NCBI GenBank assembly: GCA_028688015.1
Contig: JAQTZB010000011.1
Location: 1 to 64,000, forward strand
DNA: 64,000 nucleotides
Direction: 5' to 3'
DNA from: Elusimicrobiales bacterium
GTDB taxonomy: Bacteria; Elusimicrobiota; Elusimicrobia; Elusimicrobiales; UBA9959
Positions 16,333-24,759 of this stretch are shown here, piece after piece. The position numbers and the translations under genes were made by a program. Every line of letters begins with the position of its first letter. The first letter of the stretch is position 1. The notes below the pieces were generated by a model, which worked only from the letters and a program-made list of their open reading frames with translations, searched no databases and was not told the DNA's origin.

Positions 16333-18009
16333 TTATTTATCGTGCAGCGGCGGTTTCAGCACCGGCGGCTTCTGCTGCGACTTCGCCGACTTTTCCACTT
16401 CCAGCTCGCTGATCAGGATGCTGGGCGCCACCGCGGAGACGGGCAGCGGCCCGGACTCGGCGCCGCAGGAGCCATTGAAGATGTCGTAGTCGTCGGCGGC
16501 CGCGGCCACCTTGCTGAAGTTGGTAATGGGCGTGCCCACTATGTCCACGCCGCGCACCACCTCGTCGGGGCGGCCGTCGGTGTAGACGCGGTAGACCAGC
16601 AGCGGCAGCACCTTGAAGGTCTGCCCGCCGCTGCGCCAGGTGTTGGTCAGCCCGCCGTAGATGTCGGCGAAGACCAGGCCGAAGGGCTTATTCTGTTTCC
16701 TGCACTCGGCTATCAGCTGCTGCCGCAGCTCGGAATAAGGCACGGTGACGGAGGCCTCCACCATGGTGTTGCCCATGCGAGAGACGGCCCGGTAGCCCGG
16801 GGCGCGGCGGCCGTGGCCGTTGGAGGCGGCGAAGCCGCGGATCGGCGAGCGGCCCATCAGGAAGCCCTTGAGCACCCCGCCCTCTATCAGGTCGGCGCGC
16901 TGGCCGCGCACGCCCTCGCTGTCGTAGCGGTAATAGCCGCGCAGGGGGCGGCCGCGGAACTCCTTCAACGACGGGTCGTCGTAAAGCGTGATGATGCCGG
17001 AGGTCACCTTCTGCCCCACCTTCTTGGCGAAAGTCTGGCCGGCGTCCTCCAGCTTCTGGCGGTGGCCCTCCAGCCGGTGGCCGATGATCTCGTGGAAATA
17101 CACCGCCGCGGCGCGGGCGTTGAGGATGGCCGGGCCGCTGTAGGGCTCCACCACCGGGGCGTCTTTGAGCGCCTTGAGCTCGGCGATGGACTTCTCCATG
17201 TCGGCGGCCACCGCCTCTTCAGAGGGGAGATCGTCGAAGGAGTCGCCTGTGTAGTTCATGTGCCGGCTCACGTCCAGGCCGTCTGTGGTGCGGCTGGACA
17301 GAGAATAGCTGAGCGTGATGTAGTTGCCGCCCGTCTTTATGCGCGTCCCCTCGCTGGTGACCAGGTAGCGGTTCTCGTTCTCGTAGAACAGCATCGCGGA
17401 GCCGTCGTAGATGAAGGGTTCGGCCGCGAACCGCGCCGACTGCCGCTTCAGGCGGCCGCGCCAGTAGTCCAGGTCCGGCTCGGCCAGCTCGATGGTCTCG
17501 TAGAATTTTTCCGGCTTGGCCGGCGAAAAGTCCGGAGACGGGTCGTCTTCGGCCGCCGTCACCGCCTTGTTCATCTTCACCTTGGTGAATTCTTCCTGCA
17601 CCTTCCTGAATTCCTTGTCAGTGCATTCCCAGATCCGTGAGCGCAGCGCGTCTTCCCCCCCTTCCGTCGATAGCTGGCAGGAGGCGGACTGCTCGCGGTA
17701 GGCGGCATTGGCGCCCTTCACCTGGTGGGTATTATCGAGCTCCATGGAGTTCACGCGCATGTCCACGTCCAGCGTAGCGGCGGCCTGGCGCGCGTCGTAT
17801 TCCAGCGAGCCCATCTTGGCGGCCAGTTCGCCGTAGCTGGAAACCGTAAGTTCGTAGCCGAGGTAGTAGAGCGGGACTTTTTCGGCGCTTTTGAGACCGG
17901 CGAAGGAGCGGTCCAGTTCCTTAACCAGGGCGTTCATCACCGGGTCCGCGGTTTCGGCCGCGGCAGCGGGCAGGGCGAGCAGGCAGAGGGAAAGCAGCGT
18001 GTTCAACAT
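16333..18009 (-). CDS. Exported TldD-like metalloprotease
   Basis: 558 residues from the ATG at 18009, preferred because GGAGG lies just upstream and the next residues form a signal peptide (MLNTLLSLCLLALPAAAA). The zinc motif HEIIGH is at 306-311, followed by RLEGHRQ. Further family features are LRGYYRYDSEGVRGQ and a C-terminal half rich in beta strands. TldD with TldE opens peptides such as microcins and antitoxins inside cells. Here the signal peptide would put the enzyme in the periplasm, where it may act on secreted peptides or cell-wall proteins. It heads the operon with the TldE-like and deacetylase genes. Confidence 0.85.
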   Translation of the reverse strand: MLNTLLSLCLLALPAAAAETADPVMNALVKELDRSFAGLKSAEKVPLYYLGYELTVSSYGELAAKMGSLEYDARQAAATLDVDMRVNSMELDNTHQVKGANAAYREQSASCQLSTEGGEDALRSRIWECTDKEFRKVQEEFTKVKMNKAVTAAEDDPSPDFSPAKPEKFYETIELAEPDLDYWRGRLKRQSARFAAEPFIYDGSAMLFYENENRYLVTSEGTRIKTGGNYITLSYSLSSRTTDGLDVSRHMNYTGDSFDDLPSEEAVAADMEKSIAELKALKDAPVVEPYSGPAILNARAAAVYFHEIIGHRLEGHRQKLEDAGQTFAKKVGQKVTSGIITLYDDPSLKEFRGRPLRGYYRYDSEGVRGQRADLIEGGVLKGFLMGRSPIRGFAASNGHGRRAPGYRAVSRMGNTMVEASVTVPYSELRQQLIAECRKQNKPFGLVFADIYGGLTNTWRSGGQTFKVLPLLVYRVYTDGRPDEVVRGVDIVGTPITNFSKVAAAADDYDIFNGSCGAESGPLPVSAVAPSILISELEVEKSAKSQQKPPVLKPPLHDK

Positions 18010-18081
18010 AGGCCTCCAGCAAGTATCGCTAAATTGTATAAAAATAGCCCGGCCGCCGGGGGACAACTTCCCGACAGGCCC

Positions 18082-18109
18082 TTGTCGGCAGCGTCTGCTA
18101 GGCTATAAG
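18082..18109 (+). promoter_or_regulatory. Probable sigma-70 promoter of the small gene at 18141
   Basis: TTGTCG (18082-18087), 16 bp, TATAAG (18104-18109). Transcription would start about 25 bp before the ATG at 18141, leaving room for the GGGGAAGGGGG ribosome site. Confidence 0.55.
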
Positions 18110-18140
18110 CGGGAGTTACCGCCGCGGGGAAGGGGGCATT

Positions 18141-18434
18141 ATGAGATGGAACGTGAAGGAATGGCAGCCGGGCGGCTACAGGGCGTACAAGACGGGCACG
18201 CTGACCGCCTTTATCTACCGCTCGCTGAACTGGCCGGATTACTTCAGCACCGGGAGCGCGGCCTACGAGGTCAAGTACAACGGCCGCGCCATAGCGGTGA
18301 TCCGCTTCGAGGGCAAGGGCGCCACCGTGCGCTCCCTGGCGGCAGCGGCGAGCTATCCGGAGATCTCGGACCTGGACCTGGTGGAACTGGCGCTATGGGT
18401 CAGCAAGCTGCGGGCGCAGCCCCCGCTCAATTAG
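18141..18434 (+). CDS. Small protein of unknown function
   Basis: 97 residues, cytoplasmic in character, with no signal peptide or membrane segment. A strong purine-rich ribosome site (GGGGAAGGGGG) and a promoter-like sequence upstream support it as a real gene. Visible features are an N-terminal aromatic-rich half (WNVKEWQPGGYRAYKTG) and a C-terminal helical half (DLDLVELALWVSKLRA). No family recognised. Its end overlaps the convergent rhomboid gene by 8 bp. Confidence 0.65.
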   Translation: MRWNVKEWQPGGYRAYKTGTLTAFIYRSLNWPDYFSTGSAAYEVKYNGRAIAVIRFEGKGATVRSLAAAASYPEISDLDLVELALWVSKLRAQPPLN

Positions 18435-19098
18435 CTTCTTTGTCCTCGAAGAAGCGCGAGGGCATATACGCCCCTATGACGCTGCCGGCGAGCATGCCGC
18501 CCAGGTGGGCCCAGTTGTCCACGCGCGGGTTGAGGCTGCCCAGCCAGAGCTGCAGCAGCGACCAGGCGATGAGGAAGTTGCCCACGCGGCGGTTGCGCGC
18601 GTAGAAGGAGTTGCCGTGGCGGAAGAAGAACACCATCACGGCGCCCATCAGGCCGAAGAGGGCGCCCGACGCGCCCACGGAGGGGCGCGTGCCCAGGAAG
18701 GCGCTGGCGAAGGAGGCCGCCAGGCCGCTGATGAAATAGATGGCCAGCGAGCGCCGGCGGCCCCAGGCCTGCTCGGCGGCCATGCCCACCAGGTACAGGG
18801 CCAGGCAGTTGCTTAGGAGGTGGCTCAGGTTGGCGTGCATGAACATGCCGGTGACCAGCCGCCAGCTCTGCCCGGCAAAGACCTTCTCGCCGTAGACGGC
18901 CCCTGCGTAGATCACGTCCGTGCGGCTGGTGAGCAGGCTCAGCTTTATCTCCAGGGCGAAAACCAGGACGTTAACTACGATCAGCCCTATCGCAAAGGCC
19001 GGCGCCGAGGACAAGCCCTTCTCGAAATCTATCCGCGCCGGGCGGAACGGGTCGTCCGCCAGCATGGCGGGGGTTATCATCTTGAGCTGCTCGCCCAT
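18427..19098 (-). CDS. Rhomboid family intramembrane serine protease
   Basis: 223 residues from the ATG at 19098, which follows a GGAGGGG site and overlaps the upstream stop as TGATG, a sign of coupled translation. Six membrane segments are visible. The catalytic dyad is S144 in VGASGALFG and H198 in WAHLGG; the HANLSHLLSN motif lies in the second segment. Rhomboids cut membrane proteins inside the bilayer. The catalytic residues are intact. The substrate is unknown; its coupled neighbour, a two-segment membrane protein, is a candidate partner. Confidence 0.92.
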   Translation of the reverse strand: MGEQLKMITPAMLADDPFRPARIDFEKGLSSAPAFAIGLIVVNVLVFALEIKLSLLTSRTDVIYAGAVYGEKVFAGQSWRLVTGMFMHANLSHLLSNCLALYLVGMAAEQAWGRRRSLAIYFISGLAASFASAFLGTRPSVGASGALFGLMGAVMVFFFRHGNSFYARNRRVGNFLIAWSLLQLWLGSLNPRVDNWAHLGGMLAGSVIGAYMPSRFFEDKEAN

Positions 19099-20003
19099 CA
19101 GCGCCCCTCCCCCGTGTCCAGCAGCACGCCCAGCGCCAGCGCGGCGCGCCGGTCCAGCGAGCGCAGCGGGTCCGGCGTCAGGTCCAGCACGTAGCGGTCC
19201 CGCAGCGTCATACCGCGGTTGAACTCCCCCAGCACCCGGCCGTCCTCCGGCGAGCGGATGATAAAATCGGTATGCATCAGCCCCAGGAAACCCAGCACCA
19301 TGCGGCGCAGCAGCGACAGGATAGGCGAGTCCTCCTCCGCCACGAACAGCGGGCCGTCGGGACCCAGGCCATACCAGCGCTTGCGGAGGATATTGCGCAG
19401 GCGCTTCTTGAAGATGAAGGCCAGCGGCCCGCCGTCCGGGCCGGATACGGTGTAGGAGGCGGTGAGCAGCTGCAGGCGCGTATCCTGCGTTATCCGCAGC
19501 AACGCCTCCGCGCGGCTGTCGTCGCGGTAGACCGTGATGTGGCGCTTCTTGAACAGCAGCTGGGCGACCGCCACCACAGCCAGCGCGCTGCCGCCGAAAG
19601 TCCACAGCAGCAGCAGGCCGCGGGTCACGGCGTCCAGGCCGGCGCGCTTGGCGGCCATGCCCAGCCCGACTAAGGCGAAGAAGTGCAGCAGGCCGCCGGC
19701 CAAGCCGCCGAAGATGGCCAGCACGTTGAGGAAAGGGTGGTTGGGGCGCTCGACAAAGAGCAGCGGGGAGCCGTCCTTGTCGAGCACGGAATATTTCTCG
19801 CTGACGCCGAAGTGCCGCTCGTGCAGCAGGAAGGTTTCGCGCGCGAAGGCGGGGTCGCCGTCCTGGGGGCGCACGGGCGGGGGCGGCGGGAGCCTGGGCA
19901 CGTCTACGCCGCGGCCGCAGAGCGGGCAGCCCAGCCGGGAACCGGAATACTGGTCCTTGAGATTATAGACGGCGCCGCAGGCGCAGATGACTCTTACGGG
20001 CAT
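19098..20003 (-). CDS. Zinc-ribbon membrane protein with a possible scramblase/LURP-like fold
   Basis: 301 residues. The N-terminus has a zinc-ribbon-like set of cysteines (CACGAVYNL...LGCPLCGRG, residues 8-30). Two membrane segments follow at about 90-115 and 125-150. The rest has short beta strands with repeated 'GPDGGPL', 'GPDGPLF' and 'SPEDGRVLGEFNRG' turns, resembling phospholipid scramblase/LURP-one proteins, where strands of a barrel are joined by such turns. That likeness is an inference from the turn pattern. Coupled by TGATG to the rhomboid gene. Confidence 0.6.
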   Translation of the reverse strand: MPVRVICACGAVYNLKDQYSGSRLGCPLCGRGVDVPRLPPPPPVRPQDGDPAFARETFLLHERHFGVSEKYSVLDKDGSPLLFVERPNHPFLNVLAIFGGLAGGLLHFFALVGLGMAAKRAGLDAVTRGLLLLWTFGGSALAVVAVAQLLFKKRHITVYRDDSRAEALLRITQDTRLQLLTASYTVSGPDGGPLAFIFKKRLRNILRKRWYGLGPDGPLFVAEEDSPILSLLRRMVLGFLGLMHTDFIIRSPEDGRVLGEFNRGMTLRDRYVLDLTPDPLRSLDRRAALALGVLLDTGEGR

Positions 20004-20055
20004 AGGCAGCCCCCGCGCGGGAGGCTGGAGGAATTTTACTATAAAGCGGGGCGGT

Positions 20056-21435
20056 TCAGGCCGCGGCGCGCTTGGGCAGGGCGAAATAAAAAGCGCTGCC
20101 CTTGCCCTCTTCCGACTCCGCCCAGACCCGGCCCTTGTGCCGCAGCGCCACTTCCCTGGCTATGGACAGCCCCAGGCCGGTGCCCGTGCGCTCGGCCGCC
20201 TTGGCGTTGCGGGCGCGGTAGAACTCTTCGAAGATGCGCGGCAGCTCGTCCTCAGGTATGCCCATGCCGGTGTCCGTCACGCGGATCAGCACCGAAGCCC
20301 CGGCGTCGCCTATCGTCAGTTCCACGCTGCCCCCCTCCGGGGTGTACTTTACGGCGTTGGCAAGGAACCCGGCGATGGTCTCCTCGATATAGATCTGCGA
20401 ACCGTGTACCTCGTCCACCCCGGGGTTTACAGTCCAGGTGAGCCTGATATTCCGGGCCTTCGCGCGCTCCAGCACGTGGCTCACCGCGCTCTCTGCCGTC
20501 TTGAGCAGCGAGAAGTCGGCGGTCTCCATTTTACGGCTCAGCTTGATGCGGGTGATCTCGAGCAGCGCCTTCACGAAGAGCATCAGCTTGCCGGTGCGTT
20601 CATAAGAGCGCCTGATAAGGCTCTCCTGGGCGGGCGGCACCGGGCCGGTTACGCCGTGCAGCACCGGGTCCAGGCAGGCCTGGATCGCGGCCAGGTGCTC
20701 CTTGATGTCGTGCGTGACGCGCAGCACGTAGTTGCTCTTGATCTTGTCCTTCTCGCGCAGCTGCTCGTTGGCCGCGCGCAGGTGCGCCTCCTTCTGGCGC
20801 AGCTTGTGCGAGATGGACGAGGCCATGTAGACGGCGATGAACAGCGTGGTGCCGAAGGCCGCGCAGGAGCCCAGCAGGTGCAGGAAATCCCCGCGCAGGC
20901 AGAGCGCCGGCGTTGAGGCCGCGCAGTGGTGCGGCCAGGCGCCGGTATATTCAAGGCCGGCCAGCAGCAGGTAGAGCAGCAGCGCGAAAGCCGCCTGCAG
21001 GTAGCTGGCGCGGCGGCTCAGCAGCACGCTGGCGATGATCATGTGGAAAACGAAATAGTAGGAGAACGGGTTCTCGACGCCGCCGGTAAGGTGCACCAGG
21101 GCCGTCAGGCACAGCAGGTCCAGCGGGATCTGGGCGTTGGCCAGACGGTTGGTAGTGCGGGCCAGCCCCGGGCCGGCAGCAGCGCGCGACCGGTCCAAAT
21201 AGATCAGCAGCAGGTAGTTGCAGACTCCGAGGCCAGCGGCCACGCCCAGCACCGCGCCGTACGGCAGGCGCAGGCCCAGCCAGCCGCGCGCCAGCAGGGC
21301 GGTAAAAAAAATGCCGGCCACGGCGAACCAGCGCAGGCGGATCAGCCAGTAAAGGCTTTCCGCCAGGCCTTCCGCCGCGGCCGGCAGCTCCCGGCTATTT
21401 CCGGAGCAGGGACTCGACTTTGACGAGGAGTTCAT
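20056..21435 (-). CDS. Membrane sensor histidine kinase
   Basis: 459 residues. Five or six membrane segments occupy residues 28-210 with no large periplasmic loop, so it likely senses something in or near the membrane. A coiled helical linker leads to the phospho-acceptor box VTHDIKEHL, which has Lys-Glu where Glu-Leu is common. The ATPase part has the N box (ANAVKYTPEGG), G1 (DTGMGIP) and G2 (GTGLGLSIA). It overlaps the receiver gene upstream by 41 bp with no ribosome site of its own, so a later start is possible, but the overlap fits coupled translation. Confidence 0.9.
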   Translation of the reverse strand: MNSSSKSSPCSGNSRELPAAAEGLAESLYWLIRLRWFAVAGIFFTALLARGWLGLRLPYGAVLGVAAGLGVCNYLLLIYLDRSRAAAGPGLARTTNRLANAQIPLDLLCLTALVHLTGGVENPFSYYFVFHMIIASVLLSRRASYLQAAFALLLYLLLAGLEYTGAWPHHCAASTPALCLRGDFLHLLGSCAAFGTTLFIAVYMASSISHKLRQKEAHLRAANEQLREKDKIKSNYVLRVTHDIKEHLAAIQACLDPVLHGVTGPVPPAQESLIRRSYERTGKLMLFVKALLEITRIKLSRKMETADFSLLKTAESAVSHVLERAKARNIRLTWTVNPGVDEVHGSQIYIEETIAGFLANAVKYTPEGGSVELTIGDAGASVLIRVTDTGMGIPEDELPRIFEEFYRARNAKAAERTGTGLGLSIAREVALRHKGRVWAESEEGKGSAFYFALPKRAAA

Positions 21436-21781
21436 TGGGCTTCAGCGGCTTCTCCAGATAGGAATCCACCGGCAGCCAATCCTTGTCGCCTGCCTCGGTC
21501 TCGAAATCCAGGCCGGTGCTCTCCTTGATGGCGGTGAGCAGCAGGATCGGGGTTTTGGCGTTGGCCGGCACGCCCTTCAGCGCCCTGGCGACCTCGAAGC
21601 CCTTGCTCATGGTCTCCATCATCACGTCGAGGATGACCAGGTCGTAGGCGGCGGCAGCCGCCTCTTTCAGGCCTTCTTCGCCGTTCTTGGCCAGCTTCAC
21701 GGAGTGCCGGCAGCTCTCCAGTATTATCCGCATGGACTCCGTTATGTCCGGATCGTCGTCTATTATAAGTATCTTCGCCAT
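21395..21781 (-). CDS. Response regulator receiver protein paired with the downstream kinase
   Basis: 128 residues, a receiver domain alone: IDDDPDI, LVILDVMM with the phospho-acceptor, LLTAIK, and the EKPLKP lysine. GGAGGATGCA lies before the ATG. The overlap with the kinase gene shows they are a pair. No DNA-binding domain is attached, so the output is through another protein. Confidence 0.92.
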   Translation of the reverse strand: MAKILIIDDDPDITESMRIILESCRHSVKLAKNGEEGLKEAAAAAYDLVILDVMMETMSKGFEVARALKGVPANAKTPILLLTAIKESTGLDFETEAGDKDWLPVDSYLEKPLKPNELLVKVESLLRK

Positions 21782-21822
21782 TGCATCCTCCAGAAGGATA
21801 AAATACCGCGGGCCTTACGGGC

Positions 21823-21865
21823 TGAAAAATCAAGCCTGCCCGGCCGCGGAAACCGGCGGGCAGGC
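21823..21865 (-). terminator. Intrinsic terminator of the flavin locus
   Basis: On the minus strand GCCTGCCCG / CGGGCAGGC (21865-21857 with 21842-21834) is followed by TTGATTTTT. It lies 12 bp past the stop of the FMN-binding gene, ending the operon that starts at 27021. Confidence 0.85.
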
Positions 21866-21877
21866 GGAGGAGAGAAC

Positions 21878-22447
21878 TCAGTGTTTCGGGAACAGCACGG
21901 AGTAGACCACCACCGCCTTGCGGGCGGCGAACGCCGCCGCCTTGGTGGAGACGGTGGCGCCGGCTATGGCGTTCACGTCCTTGCCGGTCTCGAACTTGTC
22001 GGTTTTGCCCTTGCCGAAGAACTGCTTCAGAAAGCTCTTCAGCGCCACCGGGCGGCCGCGCTTCTCCGAGAGGGTGGTGACGGCCATGTTCACGATCTTG
22101 CCGTTAGCGGCGTCCAGACCGACGGCGAAGCCGACCACGCCCCACTTGCCGGGCTGCGAGTCCAGCAGGGCCGCGCCGGCGCGCTTGCCGCCCTTGAGGC
22201 CGAAGTGGAAGATGAATTCCTTCGGGTCCGCGGCGGCTTTGGCGTCGACGCTCAGGAAGCCGCCGAGCTGGGCCTTTATGGCGGCCAGTTCTTCGGCGGA
22301 CACCGGCCTGGCCACTTTTTCCACGCTCTCGGCCCCGGGCAGCATCTCGGCTATGGCCTTCTCGTCGGTGAGCAGGCGCTCGGCCCTGGCCGGGCTGAAG
22401 GCGCCCGCGAGGGTAAGCACAGCTGCCGCGATCACTAATTTACGCAT
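21878..22447 (-). CDS. Exported FMN-binding domain protein, predicted ApbE substrate
   Basis: 189 residues with a signal peptide (residues 1-22, ending ARA). The C-terminal half is an FMN-binding domain like those of RnfG/NqrC. The segment D158-V-N-A-I-A-G-A-T165-V-S-T matches the flavinylation signal, with T165 the likely FMN-bearing threonine. Such proteins carry covalent FMN and pass electrons outside the cytoplasmic membrane. The gene for the enzyme that attaches FMN (ApbE) is directly upstream, 21 bp away, in the same operon. AGGAGG before the ATG fixes the start. Confidence 0.9.
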   Translation of the reverse strand: MRKLVIAAAVLTLAGAFSPARAERLLTDEKAIAEMLPGAESVEKVARPVSAEELAAIKAQLGGFLSVDAKAAADPKEFIFHFGLKGGKRAGAALLDSQPGKWGVVGFAVGLDAANGKIVNMAVTTLSEKRGRPVALKSFLKQFFGKGKTDKFETGKDVNAIAGATVSTKAAAFAARKAVVVYSVLFPKH

Positions 22448-22468
22448 AAGTATTCCTCCTGTCTGCTA

Positions 22469-23479
22469 TTAATCTCCCGCAGGGGCAGCCTGCGAACTGA
22501 AAACCTTACCGGCGGCATCGACTATGATCACGTCGAGGCCGCGCCCGCGCGCGAATTCCGCGGCGCGGCGGGGGCCCATTACGAAAAGGGCAGTGGACAA
22601 CGCGTCGGCCCAGGCCGGGTCCGCGGTTATCACGCTGACGCTCATGCTCCCCCGCGCCGGGTAGCCGGTCCCGGGGTCCAGGATATGGTGATAGCGCACG
22701 CCGCCCTCTTCAAAAAATCTCTCGTAGTCTCCCGAGGTGGAGATGCCCAGGTCTCCATCGAACGGAAGGCTGGCTATGTAGCCGTCCTTGCGCGGATTAC
22801 GCAGACCTACCTTCCAGGGAACTCCGGGGGCGGCGCTGCCGAACACCTGCACCTGGCCGCCGGCAAGTATGAGCCCTGACTTGGCGCCCGCGGCTTTAAG
22901 TTCCTTGACGGCCTCGCCCATAGAATAGCCCTTGGCTATGCCTCCGAGGTCCAGGCGCACAGCTCGGTCGGACGCAGTAACCGCGCCCTCCTTGACAGTT
23001 ATCCGCCGCCAGCCGGCGAGGGCCAGCGCAGCCCGGATCCGGGCCGGGGCGGGAACTGTCCTGGCCGAGGATGAAACCGATGTAGTATAAAAGCCCCACA
23101 GGTCTACCAGCGGGTAGACCGTCGGGTCAAAAGCCCCGCCGGTAGCCCGGCTGATCTCCAGGGCCTTCCCTGTCACGGCGGCTATCTCCGGGTCGGTTAT
23201 GGGGGCCCGGCTTTCGTTAAATTTATAGAGCGGGCTTTCAGGATTGAGGCAGTTGAACTTGCGCTCGATCTCCGCCATCCTGTCAAAAGCCCTGTTAATG
23301 GCGGCCTCGGTCCTGCGGGTTCCCAGTTCGTTGGGGACCTGGATAGTGACCAGCGTATCCATCATGAAGCGCGTGCGCTTGATGATCTTGCCCTTCGGCG
23401 CAAAAGCGCCCGAGCGCAGGGCGTAGGCCCAGCCAAGGGCGGCGGCCAGCGCGGCGATAAGTACAAGTGCCTTCTTCAT
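22469..23479 (-). CDS. apbE: FAD:protein FMN transferase
   Basis: 336 residues with an N-terminal membrane anchor or signal (residues 1-20). ApbE motifs are intact: GGAFDPTVYPLVDLWGF, LDLGGIAKGYSMG, and the Mg-binding DALSTALFVMG near the end. The enzyme moves FMN from FAD to a threonine of exported proteins, here most likely the FMN-binding protein encoded next. The gene has no visible ribosome site, and a strong hairpin lies between it and the porin gene upstream, which may hold its expression down or separate the transcripts. Confidence 0.95.
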   Translation of the reverse strand: MKKALVLIAALAAALGWAYALRSGAFAPKGKIIKRTRFMMDTLVTIQVPNELGTRRTEAAINRAFDRMAEIERKFNCLNPESPLYKFNESRAPITDPEIAAVTGKALEISRATGGAFDPTVYPLVDLWGFYTTSVSSSARTVPAPARIRAALALAGWRRITVKEGAVTASDRAVRLDLGGIAKGYSMGEAVKELKAAGAKSGLILAGGQVQVFGSAAPGVPWKVGLRNPRKDGYIASLPFDGDLGISTSGDYERFFEEGGVRYHHILDPGTGYPARGSMSVSVITADPAWADALSTALFVMGPRRAAEFARGRGLDVIIVDAAGKVFSSQAAPAGD

Positions 23480-23490
23480 CGTATGAGCGG

Positions 23491-23516
23491 CCCGGGCGGC
23501 CTCAGCGCCGCCCGGG
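23491..23516 (-). other. Strong intercistronic hairpin between porin and apbE
   Basis: A perfect 10-bp stem, CCCGGGCGGC (23491-23500) with 23507-23516, and a 6-nt loop. No T-run follows on the minus strand. It lies 12 bp before the apbE start, which itself lacks a ribosome site. It could be a processing or stability element that sets the porin:apbE ratio. Confidence 0.6.
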
Positions 23517-23532
23517 ACCGTTTACAGCTTTA

Positions 23533-24705
23533 TTAGAACGTCACCTTCACCGAGGTCTGGAACCGGTTGAACTGCACGTAGTCCTTCTTGGCAGGAATAT
23601 CGTTGTTGCGCCAGTTGCCGCGGGTGTAGCCGACCAGCACCGTGAACGCCGGGGCCGGCTCGTACTGCAGGCCCAGGTAGGTCGTGTCGTACTTCTCCTG
23701 CATCACGCCGTTGGAGCTGCCGTTGACCACGTCGTTGACGTAGTAGTTGTAATGCGCCATCGCGGTCAGCTTGTCGGGCATGACGGTGTAGAACAGCTTG
23801 CCATAGTAGCCGAAGTCGTCGCGGTTGCGGGAATACGGCGCGCCGGTCAGGGACAGGCTGTCGTTCCAGCGGCCCCACGCGGCCTCGCCGCGCACCTTGA
23901 AGCGCTTGTAGGAGTAGCCCAGGCCGCCGGAGACGCGGTAGAAGACCTTCTTGTCGTTGTCGTCGACCACGCCGTTAAGCGTGCCGGTGGCCAGCGCCAC
24001 GGAGTCGCCCCACTTGCCGGCGCCGAAAGACGCGAAGGTCTTGAGCGCGCCGAACTCGGGCTCTACGTGCAGCATCACAGCGCGGCTGTTGTTGTTGTCG
24101 CGGTTGTGGCTGCTGTTGCCGTTGACGACATAGGCGGAGGCGGGAACAGAAACGCCGCCCAGCTCGAAAGCCTTATAGATCTCGAGGCCGGTGTCGTGCC
24201 ACGAAGAGGCCAGCGTGAACTTGCCGCCGTTGTGCTCCTCGTGCCAGAACAGTTCTTTGCCGTAGTCCTGCGTGAACGGCAGGCTCATGTAGCCCGCCCG
24301 CAGCTGGACGCCCAGCTCGGTCAGGTTCATGCTGGCGGTCAGCTCCTGGAACTTGTAAGCCGTGGCGCCGCCGGTATCCTTCAGGGTTTCGCCCATCTTC
24401 TTGCCAATGCTGGGCGAGGCGCCGGCCCCGGCCGAGCCGAAATCCGGCACGGCGTGCACGGACACGTTCTCGGTGATATCCTTCGAGATGTATAGCTGGA
24501 AGGCGTGCGTGCTGAAATAGCTGCCGGCGGAGTAAGAGCCCGCGCTCTTGACGCCGTTCACCATCGCCTTGCCCCAGACGTTGTCGGTCAGCACCGGGCC
24601 CTTCATGTGGCCGCCCACCTTCACCAACCCTTCTTCCGCACTGGACGGCAGCGCGAGGGCCCCGAAGAGCGCCGCGCAGCCGGCCAGGATAGCTAGTTTC
24701 TTCAT
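23533..24705 (-). CDS. Outer-membrane beta-barrel porin-like protein
   Basis: 390 residues with a signal peptide (residues 1-23, ending SSA), many alternating polar/hydrophobic strands, and a C-terminal Phe (SVKVTF) typical of outer-membrane barrels. The pattern of long strands with short turns (GYSYKRFKVRGEAAWGRW, YGKLFYTVMPDKLTAMAHY) fits a 14-18 strand barrel. I recognise no specific porin family. Its place inside a flavin redox operon suggests it lets an electron donor, acceptor or metal pass the outer membrane. AAGGAG precedes the ATG. Confidence 0.82.
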   Translation of the reverse strand: MKKLAILAGCAALFGALALPSSAEEGLVKVGGHMKGPVLTDNVWGKAMVNGVKSAGSYSAGSYFSTHAFQLYISKDITENVSVHAVPDFGSAGAGASPSIGKKMGETLKDTGGATAYKFQELTASMNLTELGVQLRAGYMSLPFTQDYGKELFWHEEHNGGKFTLASSWHDTGLEIYKAFELGGVSVPASAYVVNGNSSHNRDNNNSRAVMLHVEPEFGALKTFASFGAGKWGDSVALATGTLNGVVDDNDKKVFYRVSGGLGYSYKRFKVRGEAAWGRWNDSLSLTGAPYSRNRDDFGYYGKLFYTVMPDKLTAMAHYNYYVNDVVNGSSNGVMQEKYDTTYLGLQYEPAPAFTVLVGYTRGNWRNNDIPAKKDYVQFNRFQTSVKVTF

Positions 24706-24759
24706 TAGATACTCCTTGTTTTGTTTTTTCGGGCGCAGCCGCCCGGAAATTTCAGATAC

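Noticed and set aside
19099-19605. N-terminal extension of the rhomboid protein
   Set aside because: The extra part is a shadow of the upstream membrane-protein gene; the ATG at 19098 is coupled by TGATG.
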